Of a stretch of DNA of 13,376 nucleotides, positions 1 through 6,864 are shown one piece after another. The translations under genes and the position numbers were made by a program. This DNA is from Streptomyces sp. NRRL WC-3549. Its GTDB lineage: Bacteria; Actinomycetota; Actinomycetes; Streptomycetales; Streptomycetaceae. The DNA lies in contig NZ_KL585421.1 in NCBI RefSeq assembly GCF_000721935.1, positions 91,978-105,353 of the forward strand, in the 5' to 3' direction. The notes beneath the pieces are model-generated. The model did no database searches and was not told the DNA's origin. It was given only the letters and a program-made list of their open reading frames with translations. The first letter of the stretch is position 1, and every line of letters starts with the position of its first letter.

Positions 1-753
1 GCGCACGAGATCGTCGAGAAGAGCGGGCCGCACGACCTCGTCACCGCCGCCGACCGGCTCGCCGAAGAGCACCTGACGGCGTCTCTGACACAGCTGCTGC
101 CCGGTTCGGCCGTGGTCGGCGAGGAGGCCGTCCACGCCGACCCGACGGTGTACGACGCACTCTCCGGCGACGCGCCCGTCTGGATCGTCGACCCCGTCGA
201 CGGCACCCGCCAGTTCGTCCACGGCGAACCCGGCTTCTGCACCCTGGTGGCCCTCGCCCACCACGGCGAGGTGTACGCCTCCTGGACGTACGCCCCCGTG
301 CTCGACGAGCTGGCCGTCGCCGTACGCGGACGCGGTGCCACGCTCAACGGGACTCCGGTGCGCAGCGGGTCGCCCGCGCCGGGGGCCGTGCTGAAGGTGG
401 CGATGTCGCACCCCGACCACACCTCCGACGCCCAGAAGCGGGCCCTGCTGGGCCTGCGCACCGAGGGCATCGACGCCCGCGCCTGCGGCTCCGCGGGCCT
501 GGAGTACCTCGCCGTCGCCTCCGGGGCACAGGACGCGGTGGCCTTCAACTGGGAACTCGCCTGGGACCACGCGGCCGGTCTGCTCCTGGTCACCGAGGCG
601 GGCGGCACCCAGTCGACGCTCTCCGGCGTCCCGTACCGCATCACCGGCGGCAACGACCTGCCGTTCACCGCGGCCAGGGACGCGGCGACGGCCGAGCGGA
701 TCCTCGACGCCCTGCGGGTCGGGGCGCCCGGTTCCGGGGCCGCGGACGGCTGA
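1..753 (+). CDS. Inositol monophosphatase family protein (5' end outside window)
   Basis: This is the C-terminal 250 residues of a Mg2+-dependent sugar-phosphate phosphatase of the IMPase/SuhB/HisN/CysQ superfamily. The frame is open from base 1, so the true start lies upstream; the first methionine-capable codon (GTG at 112) is internal. Visible metal-site motifs are GEE (from base 121), WIVDPVDGT (the DPxDGT signature, around bases 181-210) and WDHAAG (around 562-580), which together supply the acidic metal ligands of the family. The C-terminus GG..LPFTAARD is typical of actinobacterial members. The substrate cannot be told from sequence: inositol-1-phosphate, histidinol phosphate and 3'-phosphoadenosine phosphate enzymes share these motifs. 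It probably acts in the cytosol. No clear terminator follows; a 16-nt duplication begins right after the stop codon. Confidence 0.93.
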   Translation, partial: AHEIVEKSGPHDLVTAADRLAEEHLTASLTQLLPGSAVVGEEAVHADPTVYDALSGDAPVWIVDPVDGTRQFVHGEPGFCTLVALAHHGEVYASWTYAPVLDELAVAVRGRGATLNGTPVRSGSPAPGAVLKVAMSHPDHTSDAQKRALLGLRTEGIDARACGSAGLEYLAVASGAQDAVAFNWELAWDHAAGLLLVTEAGGTQSTLSGVPYRITGGNDLPFTAARDAATAERILDALRVGAPGSGAADG

Positions 754-788
754 CGGCCCCCGGTTCGGCGTCCGGCCCCCGGTTCGGC
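754..788. repeat. Tandem 16-nt direct repeat after the phosphatase stop
   Basis: The 16-mer cggcccccggttcggc occurs at 754-769 and again at 773-788, a period of 19 nt. It starts immediately after the TGA of the phosphatase gene. It looks like a small replication-slippage duplication; no function is evident. Confidence 0.6.
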
Positions 789-856
789 TCGCGCTTCCGC
801 CGTTCATGTGGGGCCGCTGTGTCCGTCGCATCGACAGCTCCTCGCCCGCACGCGGA

Positions 857-1066
857 TCACCGGATCCGAGGGGCCCGGTGGTAGGGGTCCAAGTCCCGGT
901 CGCATTCGGGGCGGTCGGTGCGACGGGCGCGGCTGCGGCCCAGCGCGACGGCCTCGACGCCGGACAGCCGGGTGAGCCGGGCGGCCGTCGCGGCGACGGC
1001 GGGGGAGGGGCGCAGGGGGTGTTCATCGGGCCGGAGGCCACCCGGGGGCCCGTCGTCGGTGCCCAC
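857..1066 (-). CDS. Candidate small hypothetical protein (69 aa)
   Basis: This is a minus-strand frame in the 359-bp gap between the phosphatase and oxidoreductase genes. It begins at GTG 1066 with an AGGA five bases upstream and ends with TGA at 857-859. The protein is Arg/Pro/Asp-rich and soluble, starting VGTDDGPPGGLRPDEHPLRP and ending with an ECDRDLDPYHRAPRIR tail. About nine in ten codons end in G or C, and second positions are mixed, which is what a real Streptomyces gene shows. It would be divergent from the oxidoreductase, with 46 bp between the two start codons. I do not recognise a family and assign no function. The open frame continues upstream into the oxidoreductase gene, so the start is uncertain, and a non-coding explanation is possible. 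Confidence 0.42.
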   Translation of the reverse strand: MGTDDGPPGGLRPDEHPLRPSPAVAATAARLTRLSGVEAVALGRSRARRTDRPECDRDLDPYHRAPRIR

Positions 1067-1112
1067 CCATATCCTGGGCCCACAGGCCGTCGGCTGACGA
1101 AGGAGTCCGAAG

Positions 1113-2528
1113 GTGCCATCGATGCTGGATGCCGTCGTCGTGGGTGCGGGCCCCAACGGGCTGACCGCCGCCGTCGAACTGGCCCGCCGGGGCTTCGCCG
1201 TGGAGGTGTTCGAGGCCGAGGAGACCGTCGGGGGCGGTGCGCGCACGGAGGAGCTGACCCTTCCCGGCTTCCGCCACGACCCCTGTTCCGCCGTCCACCC
1301 GCTGGGCATCGGCTCGCCCGCCTTCAACGCCATGCCGCTGGCCCGGCACGGCCTGGAGTGGCTCCAGCCCGAGCTGGCCCTCGCCCACCCCTTCCCGGAC
1401 GGCACCGCCGCCGTCCTCACCCGGTCGGTGGGGGAGAGCGCCATGACGCTCGGCGCCCAGGACGCCGGGGCCTACCGCCGGACGGTCGCGCCCTACCTCG
1501 GGCGCTGGGACACCCTGGCCCAGGACTTCCTGCGCACCCCGTGGGACGGCTTGCCGCGCGACCCGTACCGCTGGATGCGGTTCGGGCTGGACGCGCTCCC
1601 GCCCGCCACCCTGCTCGCCCGGCGCTTCCGGGGTGCCAGGGCGCGCGGGCTGATCGCCGGTCTCGCCGCCCACGCCATCGCGCCCACCAGCGGCATCGCC
1701 ACGAGCGGGATCGCCCTGCTCTTCGCGATCGCCGCACACGAGAAGGGCTGGCCCGTGCCGCGCGGTGGCTCGCAGGCCATCTCGGACGCCCTCGCCTCCT
1801 ACCTCCGGGCGCAGGGCGGCACCATCCGCACGGGTACGGAGGTCCGGCGCCTGGACGAGCTCCCGCCCGCCCGCGCGTACGTCTTCGACACCTCGCCCAC
1901 CGCGCTGGCCCGCATCGCCGGACTGGGCGGCGCCTACCAGGGCTACCGGTACGGCGCCTCCTGCTTCAAGATCGACTACGCCCTCTCGGGCCCGGTCCCC
2001 TGGACCGCGCAGGAGGCCCGCAGGGCCGGTACCGTCCACATCGGTCCGACCGCCGGGGAGATCGACGCGGCCCTGCGCGCCGCCGTGGAGGGCCGCGACC
2101 CGAGCGTCCCCTTCCTGATCACGGCACAGCCCAGCGTCGTCGACCCCTCACGCGCCCCCGAGGGCCGCCACGTCTTCTGGGCGTACGGGCACGTCCCGGC
2201 CGGCTGGGAGGGGGACGCCACCGACGTCGTCGAACGGCAGTTGGAGCGCTTCGCCCCCGGCTTCCGCGACCTGGTCCTGGCCCGGGCGACCGCCGGCCCG
2301 CCCCAGCTCGCCGCGCGCAACGCCAACTACGTCGGCGGGGACATCGCCTCCGGCGCCTTCGCCGGACTCCAGACGGTGATCCGGCCCAAGCTCGCCCGGG
2401 TGCCGTACGCCACCGCCCACCCGGCGGTCTTCCTCTGCTCCTCGGCCACCCCGCCGGGACCGGGCGTCCACGGCATGTCGGGCCACCACGCGGCGAAGGC
2501 GGTGTGGCGGCGACTGCGCGCCGCGTGA
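1113..2528 (+). CDS. FAD-dependent oxidoreductase, phytoene desaturase (CrtI)-like
   Basis: This 471-aa flavoprotein belongs to the CrtI/phytoene-desaturase-like amine-oxidase superfamily. The N-terminus [20 protein letters not shown] is a Rossmann FAD-binding site (GxGxxG, residues 11-16), followed by an acidic beta2 end and the GG.AR segment (VGGGARTEE) of this family. The C-terminal [17 protein letters not shown] is the second FAD-contacting motif. The GTG start at 1113 was chosen because AAGGAG (1100-1105) lies 7 nt upstream; an ATG at 1122 would be too far from it. No carotenoid genes (crtE, crtB) are adjacent, so a role in carotenoid biosynthesis is not supported. Many actinobacteria carry such stand-alone paralogues of unknown substrate. 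It is transcribed toward the symporter operon, with a strong hairpin between them. Confidence 0.9.
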   Translation: MPSMLDAVVVGAGPNGLTAAVELARRGFAVEVFEAEETVGGGARTEELTLPGFRHDPCSAVHPLGIGSPAFNAMPLARHGLEWLQPELALAHPFPDGTAAVLTRSVGESAMTLGAQDAGAYRRTVAPYLGRWDTLAQDFLRTPWDGLPRDPYRWMRFGLDALPPATLLARRFRGARARGLIAGLAAHAIAPTSGIATSGIALLFAIAAHEKGWPVPRGGSQAISDALASYLRAQGGTIRTGTEVRRLDELPPARAYVFDTSPTALARIAGLGGAYQGYRYGASCFKIDYALSGPVPWTAQEARRAGTVHIGPTAGEIDAALRAAVEGRDPSVPFLITAQPSVVDPSRAPEGRHVFWAYGHVPAGWEGDATDVVERQLERFAPGFRDLVLARATAGPPQLAARNANYVGGDIASGAFAGLQTVIRPKLARVPYATAHPAVFLCSSATPPGPGVHGMSGHHAAKAVWRRLRAA

Positions 2529-2597
2529 CCGGGCGAGGCCGGTTGGCCCGCGGCCGGCCGACCCTTCCCGGGGAACCCGCCGACCGGGTCCACCGCT

Positions 2598-2635
2598 CGG
2601 GAGCCGCGCGCACCCGCTGTGCGCGGCGGCTCCCG
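2598..2635. terminator. Bidirectional hairpin between convergent genes
   Basis: Arms 2598-2613 and 2619-2635 pair over 16 bp, interrupted only by one bulged G at 2626; the loop is ccgct. It sits 70 bp after the oxidoreductase stop and 26 bp beyond the stop of the small symporter protein on the other strand. It can therefore end transcripts from both sides. There is no U-tract, as is usual in Streptomyces. Confidence 0.7.
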
Positions 2636-2661
2636 GCCATCCGGCGATCCGTGCGGACGGC

Positions 2662-2793
2662 TCAGATCAGGTCCTCGCCGTTGCGGCGGGCCTCGGCCCA
2701 CTCACGGAAGAAGGCACGGCTGATCACGAACAGGACGGCGGCCACGAGGACGGGCCACATCAGGACGTAGGCGCTCAGGGCGAAAGTGGTCAT
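2662..2793 (-). CDS. Small single-helix membrane protein, putative symporter accessory subunit
   Basis: This short frame encodes 43 aa (44 if the ATG one codon upstream, at 2796, is used). It starts MTTFALSAYVLMWPVLVAA, forming one hydrophobic helix of about 20 residues (roughly 8-29). A charged tail FFREWAEARRNGEDLI follows, so the predicted topology has the C-terminus inside. GAAGGAG lies at 2798-2804: 4 nt from the 2793 ATG but only 1 nt from the 2796 ATG, which favours 2793. Its start lies 15 bp past the symporter stop, so the two are almost surely one transcript. Small one-helix proteins coded directly after SSS or NSS transporter genes are known in actinobacteria (for example MetS beside MetP) and are annotated as symporter accessory subunits. 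That role is inferred here from position and topology. Confidence 0.8.
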   Translation of the reverse strand: MTTFALSAYVLMWPVLVAAVLFVISRAFFREWAEARRNGEDLI

Positions 2794-2808
2794 CATGCTC
2801 CTTCTGAC

Positions 2809-4542
2809 TCACGGGGTGGTCGCGGCGGGCTCGGGTGCGTCACTGCTTCCGGGGCCGTCCGCCTGGCCGGGGACCTCGGTCCCGGTGGCAGGCGCGCCCG
2901 TGGCGGACCCGTCGTCGAAGTCACCGGTGCGCTGGGCGATGACGGCGAAGTCGAAGCCGTCGCGCCGGTTGACGGACATCGCCCAGCAGATGACGGTACT
3001 CACGGAGTAGGCGACGAGGGAGCCGCACAGCGTCGCGTACTCGTGCAGGGTGCCGATGGCGAACGGGGCGGTCACCACGACGGCGAGCACACCGACGATC
3101 TTGGCTGCCCTGGTGCCGAAGAAGCCGAACACCATCAGTCCGAGGACGACACCGACGCCGAGGACCGACAGCACGTCCACGACGATCCCGAAGACACCGT
3201 CCACCGGGATCCAGGCGAAGCGGACGGGGAGGAACACGGCGAGTGCCGCGAGCACCGAGACGGTGAACGCCTTGTTGGTGACCTTCTCCCAGTAGAAGCT
3301 GGCCAGCACCGGGAAGACCAGGGCGCCCCACAGCGCGCCGACGAACACCAGCAGGTCCAGGATGCTCAGTTGGAGGCTGGCGAAGGCCACGGCGACCGCG
3401 GTCGCCACCACCATCGACATGCGGCCGATCAGCAGCATCGTCTTGGGGTTCGCCTTCTTCGCGCCCGCCACGTTCTGCCCGTAGACATCGGCCATCATGA
3501 TCGAGGAGAGCGCGGCGAGGTCGGAGTCCGCGGTGGAGGACAGCGCGCCGATGATCATGATGAAGAACAGGGCCAGCAGCACGGGCGGGAGATAGGTGGC
3601 GGCCATCTCGGGGATGAGGTTGTTCAGGTCTCCGCCGCTCGGCTCGAACCCCAGGTAGAGGGCGAGCACGCCGAGCATGCCGACGCCGATCACCATGGCG
3701 CCGTAGCCGACGGTGGCCGTGATGAACGTCGGCTTGATCAGGCTCTGCTTCACGGCGAAGAGCCGCTGCGCGATGGTCTGGTTGCCGATGGCGTAGGCCA
3801 GGACCGCGGCGATGTAGGGCGCTCCCTGGCCCATGAACGCCTCGCTGGAGAAGAAGTCGCCCTGCTGGGGCGTCAGGTTCTCCGCGCCCGTCTCGAACGC
3901 CGCCGGGAACCCGGCCGCGAAGAAGATGAACGGGACGATCACGGCCACCGCGCCGAGCATCGCGATGACCTGGACGAAGTCGGTCAGGACGGAGGCGCGG
4001 AACCCGGACCACAGGGTGTAGAGCAGGACGCCCGCGGCCACCGCGAAGACACCCTGGGTGAAGTTGAACGGCGACAGCAGCGAGATCAGCACACCGCCGG
4101 CGATGAAGTTGGACATCAGGCTGATCAGGCTGCCGACGATGTTGGAGCCGGCGAGCATCAGCTGGCTGGAACGCCCGTGCCGGGCGTACATGACCTCGGC
4201 GAGCGTGTGCGCCTTGGGGGCCACGGAGCGGATGCGCTTGCCGAAGGGGTAGATGAACAGGATCATCAGGGCACCCCAGAGCCCGTAATGGATGGGTCCC
4301 GAGATGCCGTACGTGTACCCCGACGACGCGGAGGCGTACATCGAGGACGCCCAGATCCACGTCGCCGTCATGCTGGCGGCCGATATGCCGAAACCGATGT
4401 TGTTGCCGCCGGTCATGTACCCGTCGGCGTTCTCGTCCTTCTTCCCGATCCGGGTGGAGATCAGGAAGGTCCCCCCGTAGAAGAGGACCAGCAGACCTAC
4501 GATCACCACGGCGCCGAACTGAGCTGTTTCCGTTCCGCTCAC
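2809..4542 (-). CDS. Sodium:solute symporter (SSS family)
   Basis: This 577-aa integral membrane protein has about 13 hydrophobic segments and probably couples uptake of a small polar solute to the Na+ gradient. It begins MSGTETAQFGAVVIVGLLVL; a DGYMTGGNNIGFGISAAS segment matches the SSS TM2 region. The ATWIWASSMY...YGISGP stretch and the later GALSSTADSDLAALSS (Na2-site Ser/Thr region in TM8) are hallmark SSS sequences. The ATW.WA/YG.SGP wording resembles the urea-type (Dur3-like) branch, but the substrate is not provable from sequence. The C-terminal tail is acidic and Pro/Ala-rich. The GTG start at 4542 is set by a near-perfect AAGGAGGTGG Shine-Dalgarno (4548-4557); the longer open frame to 4722 lacks such a site. 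It is followed by the small membrane protein and preceded by a long leader. Confidence 0.92.
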   Translation of the reverse strand: MSGTETAQFGAVVIVGLLVLFYGGTFLISTRIGKKDENADGYMTGGNNIGFGISAASMTATWIWASSMYASASSGYTYGISGPIHYGLWGALMILFIYPFGKRIRSVAPKAHTLAEVMYARHGRSSQLMLAGSNIVGSLISLMSNFIAGGVLISLLSPFNFTQGVFAVAAGVLLYTLWSGFRASVLTDFVQVIAMLGAVAVIVPFIFFAAGFPAAFETGAENLTPQQGDFFSSEAFMGQGAPYIAAVLAYAIGNQTIAQRLFAVKQSLIKPTFITATVGYGAMVIGVGMLGVLALYLGFEPSGGDLNNLIPEMAATYLPPVLLALFFIMIIGALSSTADSDLAALSSIMMADVYGQNVAGAKKANPKTMLLIGRMSMVVATAVAVAFASLQLSILDLLVFVGALWGALVFPVLASFYWEKVTNKAFTVSVLAALAVFLPVRFAWIPVDGVFGIVVDVLSVLGVGVVLGLMVFGFFGTRAAKIVGVLAVVVTAPFAIGTLHEYATLCGSLVAYSVSTVICWAMSVNRRDGFDFAVIAQRTGDFDDGSATGAPATGTEVPGQADGPGSSDAPEPAATTP

Positions 4543-4655
4543 ACACGCCACCTCCTTCGCACTCACGGAGCCGGGCGCCGGGCGGGACGTCCGGGATCGT
4601 CGACCGGGTCCGCGTGCGCGCGCCACGCCGCGGCGCGGCAGGGCTCCTGTAACCG

Positions 4656-4689
4656 GCCCCCGGAACGTGACGGCACGGGAGCCGGGGGC
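4656..4689. repeat. 8-bp inverted repeat in symporter leader
   Basis: gcccccgg (4656-4663) and ccgggggc (4682-4689) are perfectly complementary around an 18-nt loop, about 114 nt before the symporter start codon. It could be a leader hairpin (attenuator-like) or an operator. No partner motif identifies it. Confidence 0.45.
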
Positions 4690-4906
4690 GTTCACCTGAA
4701 GGCGGACTCTTTGGGTCCGCAAATGCCAGGCACCATAACAGCCCTTCGCGCATCGATGATCTTCGCTTCCGGAGGTTTCTTCAGGGCTTTTTCGGGTATG
4801 GCATCTGCCCTGATGTCGCTTGTGGAGGGCTTGTTCTGTTTTGGCGCGCCCTGTTTGCCCCGCCTTGATCCTTTGGGTGTCGTCCCTCGCTCCGAACTCT
4901 TTGCGG

Positions 4907-4920
4907 GTCGCAACTGCGAC
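4907..4920. promoter_or_regulatory. Palindromic site gtcgcaactgcgac, candidate operator
   Basis: This perfect inverted repeat has 6-bp arms around a 2-bp spacer, inside the AT-rich part of the leader and beside two of the CAAAG elements. Its size fits a dimeric repressor site. It is about 365 bp from the symporter start and 153 bp from the Ada-AlkA remnant, so either could be the target. Confidence 0.35.
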
Positions 4921-5073
4921 GGCGTCCGCTTTGTTATGGGGTAGTGATCACGAAGGCGTCCCGGGGTGCGACCGACGGCACCGACAGCCGCAGGGAGCGC
5001 GCGCGGCGGCAGGCTCCACGCCCGTGTCGGATTTCCGCCGGATCCGGGGCGCCGGGTGACCCATCCTTGAACC

Positions 5074-5556
5074 ATGCACACCGACACCGAGCGCTGCGTG
5101 CGGGCCGTCCGGTCCAGGGACGCCAGATCCGACGACCGGTTCTTCACCGCCGTCCCGACCACCCGGATCCACGGCCGGCCCAGCCGCCCCGTGGTGCCGC
5201 CCAAGGCCCCCGACATGGCCTTCCACCCCGGCGCCGGCCCCGAGGGCGGGCTCACCTTCTTCCCGACCCCCGGGGCGCCGGCCGGCCCCGACCGGGACGA
5301 GGCCCGCGCCGGACCGGGTACCCTTCCCGGGCTCGGGCCCCGGGCCGTCGAGGCGACCGCGATGCGCGCCCTCGGTGACCCGGACGCCTTCCTCCCCACC
5401 GGCCTCGGGATCCGCGGCGCCGCCCGGCGCCTCGGCCTCCCGCCGACCCCGGCGGCCCTCACCGCACGCGCGGGCGGGTGGCGGCCCTGGCGCGCGTGCG
5501 CCGCGCAGTACCTGTGGACCGCCCACGGCCACCCCGTCAACCACCTGCCCGCCTGA
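5074..5556 (+). pseudogene. Internally deleted Ada-AlkA fusion remnant (alkylation-repair protein)
   Basis: The intact family in streptomycetes is about 480-500 aa: Ada zinc domain, AraC-type HTH, AlkA N-terminal domain and HhH-GPD glycosylase. This frame is only 160 aa. Residues 1-52 match the Ada start (MHTDTERCVRAV...FFTAV.TTRI..RPS.PVVPPK). Residues about 55-160 match the AlkA end (MRALGDPDAFLPT.LGIR, WRPWR..A.QYLW, HPVN.LP). The HTH and most of AlkA are gone. Key residues are also lost: the RIYCRPSC cysteines are G34 and R38 (TGC to GGC and TGC to CGC), the HhH GIGPW tryptophan is R90, and the catalytic Asp of LPTD is G110. No stop or frameshift occurs in 160 codons. It precedes ogt by 26 bp, the usual repair pairing. 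No good Shine-Dalgarno precedes its ATG. A repurposed small protein is possible, but neither original activity can remain. Confidence 0.85.
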
Positions 5557-5582
5557 ACACGCCCCCGAAGGACGACTGCGCC

Positions 5583-6101
5583 ATGACCACCACCCCCACT
5601 CCGGCCCGACGGCACACGGTCGTCGACAGCCCGTACGGGCCGCTCACCCTGGTCGCCACCGACGGCGTCCTCGCCGGCCTCTACATGACCGGGCAGCGGC
5701 ACCGCCCGCCGGAGGAGACCTTCGGCGCCCGGGACCCCGGGCCCTTCGCCGAAACCGTCCGTCAGCTGGACGCCTACTTCGCCGGCGACCTCACCGCGTT
5801 CGACCTGCCGCTCCACCTCGACGGCACGCCCTTCCAGCGCAGCGTCTGGGCCGAGCTCCGGCGCATCCCGTACGGCGAGACCCGTTCGTACGGCGAACTC
5901 GCCGAACGCCTCGGCAAGCCCGGAGCCTCCCGCGCCGTGGGCCTCGCCAACGGGAAGAACCCGGTCGGCATCATCGTCCCCTGCCACCGCGTCATCGGGG
6001 CCTCCGGCGGCCTCACCGGCTACGGCGGCGGGCTGGAGCGCAAGCAGCGGCTGCTCGCCTTCGAACGGGGAACGGACGACGCCGTACCGGCCCTGTTCTG
6101 A
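5583..6101 (+). CDS. ogt: Methylated-DNA--protein-cysteine S-methyltransferase
   Basis: This 172-aa suicide enzyme moves the methyl group from O6-methylguanine (or O4-methylthymine) in DNA onto its own cysteine. The N-terminal ribonuclease-like domain (VDSPYGPLTLVATDGVLAGL, residues 15-34) is followed by the DNA-binding HTH (FQRSVWAELRRIPYGETRSY). The active-site PCHRVIG then follows, with the acceptor at Cys134 and the downstream G.LTGYGGGLERK segment. Length and motifs are complete, so it should be active. The ATG at 5583 has AAGGA about 10 nt upstream. It lies 26 bp after the decayed Ada-AlkA gene, probably on one transcript. With that regulator lost, Ada-type methylation-responsive induction at this locus should be gone. 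The last codons form part of a terminator stem. Confidence 0.95.
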   Translation: MTTTPTPARRHTVVDSPYGPLTLVATDGVLAGLYMTGQRHRPPEETFGARDPGPFAETVRQLDAYFAGDLTAFDLPLHLDGTPFQRSVWAELRRIPYGETRSYGELAERLGKPGASRAVGLANGKNPVGIIVPCHRVIGASGGLTGYGGGLERKQRLLAFERGTDDAVPALF

Positions 6102-6118
6102 GAGCCGGTACGGCGTCG
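6077..6118. terminator. 14-bp perfect stem overlapping the end of ogt
   Basis: cgacgccgtaccgg (6077-6090) and ccggtacggcgtcg (6105-6118) are perfect complements around a 14-nt loop that contains the ogt stop codon. The left arm encodes the enzyme's C-terminal residues. It lies 43 bp from the stop of the convergent TMEM165 gene and may serve both strands. Confidence 0.72.
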
Positions 6119-6160
6119 GGGTCCGGCCCGGCGGCCCGGGCGGAGGCGGTCGGGTGCCGG

Positions 6161-6745
6161 TCAGCCGACGAAGATCTCGACCAGCGACCAGATCGCCAGC
6201 CCCAGCATGCACAGACCGCCGATGCGCTGCACGGTCTTCAGCGGCACCCGCTTGGCGATGAAACGCCCCGCCAGCAGCGCCAGCGCGGACACCGACATCA
6301 GGGCGGCGGCCGAACCGATCGCCGTGGACCAGGCGCCGTTGCTCGCGGCGAGGTTCGCGGTGGTGATCTGCGTCAGGTCGCCCCACTCGCTGATGAACAC
6401 CGCCATGAACGCCGTCGAGTAGACCGGCCAGAAGCCGGTCACCGTCTTGACCTCGCCCTCCCCGTCCTCCTCACCGCCGTTCGGGCGCAGCAGCATGAAC
6501 GCGCCGACACCGAAGAGGACGGCCGAGACCAGCTTGACGAGCCAGTCGGGCAGCAGGCCGATCAGCCCGCCCGCCCCGACGGCGATGGCCACGTGCACGA
6601 GGAACGCGGAGGACGTCCCGAACCACACGTAGAGCGGGCGCATACGCGTGCCCATGGCCAGCGAGGCGAACATCGTCTTGTCGGGGAGCTCCGCGAGGAA
6701 GATCAGCCCGAAGGCGGTGAGGATCGCCAGGAGGTCGAGGTGCAT
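6161..6745 (-). CDS. TMEM165/GDT1 (UPF0016) family membrane protein, putative Mn2+ transporter
   Basis: This 194-aa protein has about six hydrophobic helices in two homologous halves. Each half carries the family's cation-binding signature E-x-G/P-D-x-T: ELPDKT at residues 19-24 and EWGDLTQ at 120-126. A short acidic loop, GGEEDGEGE (90-98), joins the halves, and there is no signal peptide. Eukaryotic and bacterial relatives move Mn2+ or Ca2+ out of the cytosol in exchange for protons. Manganese as substrate is strongly suggested here by the yybP-ykoY riboswitch in its leader. The ATG at 6745 was chosen because MHLDLLAIL starts the first helix in register. Upstream codons run into the riboswitch and are not coding. 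The Shine-Dalgarno is weak, which fits translational control. The Pro in the first motif (ELPDKT instead of EGDK) is seen in actinobacterial members. Confidence 0.92.
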   Translation of the reverse strand: MHLDLLAILTAFGLIFLAELPDKTMFASLAMGTRMRPLYVWFGTSSAFLVHVAIAVGAGGLIGLLPDWLVKLVSAVLFGVGAFMLLRPNGGEEDGEGEVKTVTGFWPVYSTAFMAVFISEWGDLTQITTANLAASNGAWSTAIGSAAALMSVSALALLAGRFIAKRVPLKTVQRIGGLCMLGLAIWSLVEIFVG

Positions 6746-6824
6746 TCCGGGTGGCTTTCTGTGTGAGCCGGGCCCGGGCCGTTCGCGAAGTGCCGTCAGG
6801 CTTCCTCGGAGGACCACTCGGCCC

Positions 6825-6864
6825 GGCATGACCGCAGACCCGCGGGACACGGGCCTGTCATGCC
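6825..6864 (-). promoter_or_regulatory. Candidate riboswitch expression platform
   Basis: Between aptamer and start codon, the RNA segment GGCATGAC (plus 6857-6864) is perfectly complementary to GTCATGCC (plus 6825-6832), with 24 nt between. The first half directly follows the 3' strand of the aptamer's P1 stem, the normal place for a metal-dependent switch. There is no U-run, so Rho-dependent or translational control is as likely as intrinsic termination. Inferred from complementarity only. Confidence 0.5.

Larger units (their letters stand above)
4543..5073 (-). promoter_or_regulatory. Long leader/intergenic region upstream of the symporter
   Basis: This 531-bp gap lies between the symporter start and the divergent Ada-AlkA remnant. 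Bases about 4700-4960 are only about 55-62% GC by hand count of 60-base lines, against more than 70% on both sides. The minus strand there is A-rich. It contains four CAAAG elements (plus-strand ctttg at 4709, 4871, 4899 and 4929; the last three are spaced 28 and 30 nt). It also contains a short hairpin GCGGAC..GTCCGC (plus 4703-4721) and the two inverted repeats listed separately. The composition and lack of a convincing gene suggest promoter plus a structured 5' UTR for the symporter. I could not match it to a named riboswitch. Confidence 0.5.

Noticed and set aside
806..2770. A 654-codon plus-strand frame overlapping the oxidoreductase
   Set aside because: Arg/Pro/Gly-rich translation in the wrong frame of the oxidoreductase; no motifs.
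4649..4666. Possible GlnR box (gtaac...ggaac) before the symporter
   Set aside because: The half-site spacing is 8 instead of 6 nt and no second pair is present.
4543..4722. N-terminal extension of the symporter frame
   Set aside because: The segment is Arg/Pro-rich, lies before a near-perfect Shine-Dalgarno, and SSS proteins start with the first helix after 4542.
4723..4944. A 73-aa plus-strand frame (MPGTITALRASMIF...) in the AT-rich block
   Set aside because: Only about two thirds of its codons end in G or C, against more than 90% in real genes here. It has no Shine-Dalgarno and is antisense to the likely symporter leader.
4692..6386. A 564-codon open frame on the minus strand
   Set aside because: It runs antisense to the Ada-AlkA remnant, ogt and other genes. 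It is an open frame caused by high GC content with no recognisable domain.
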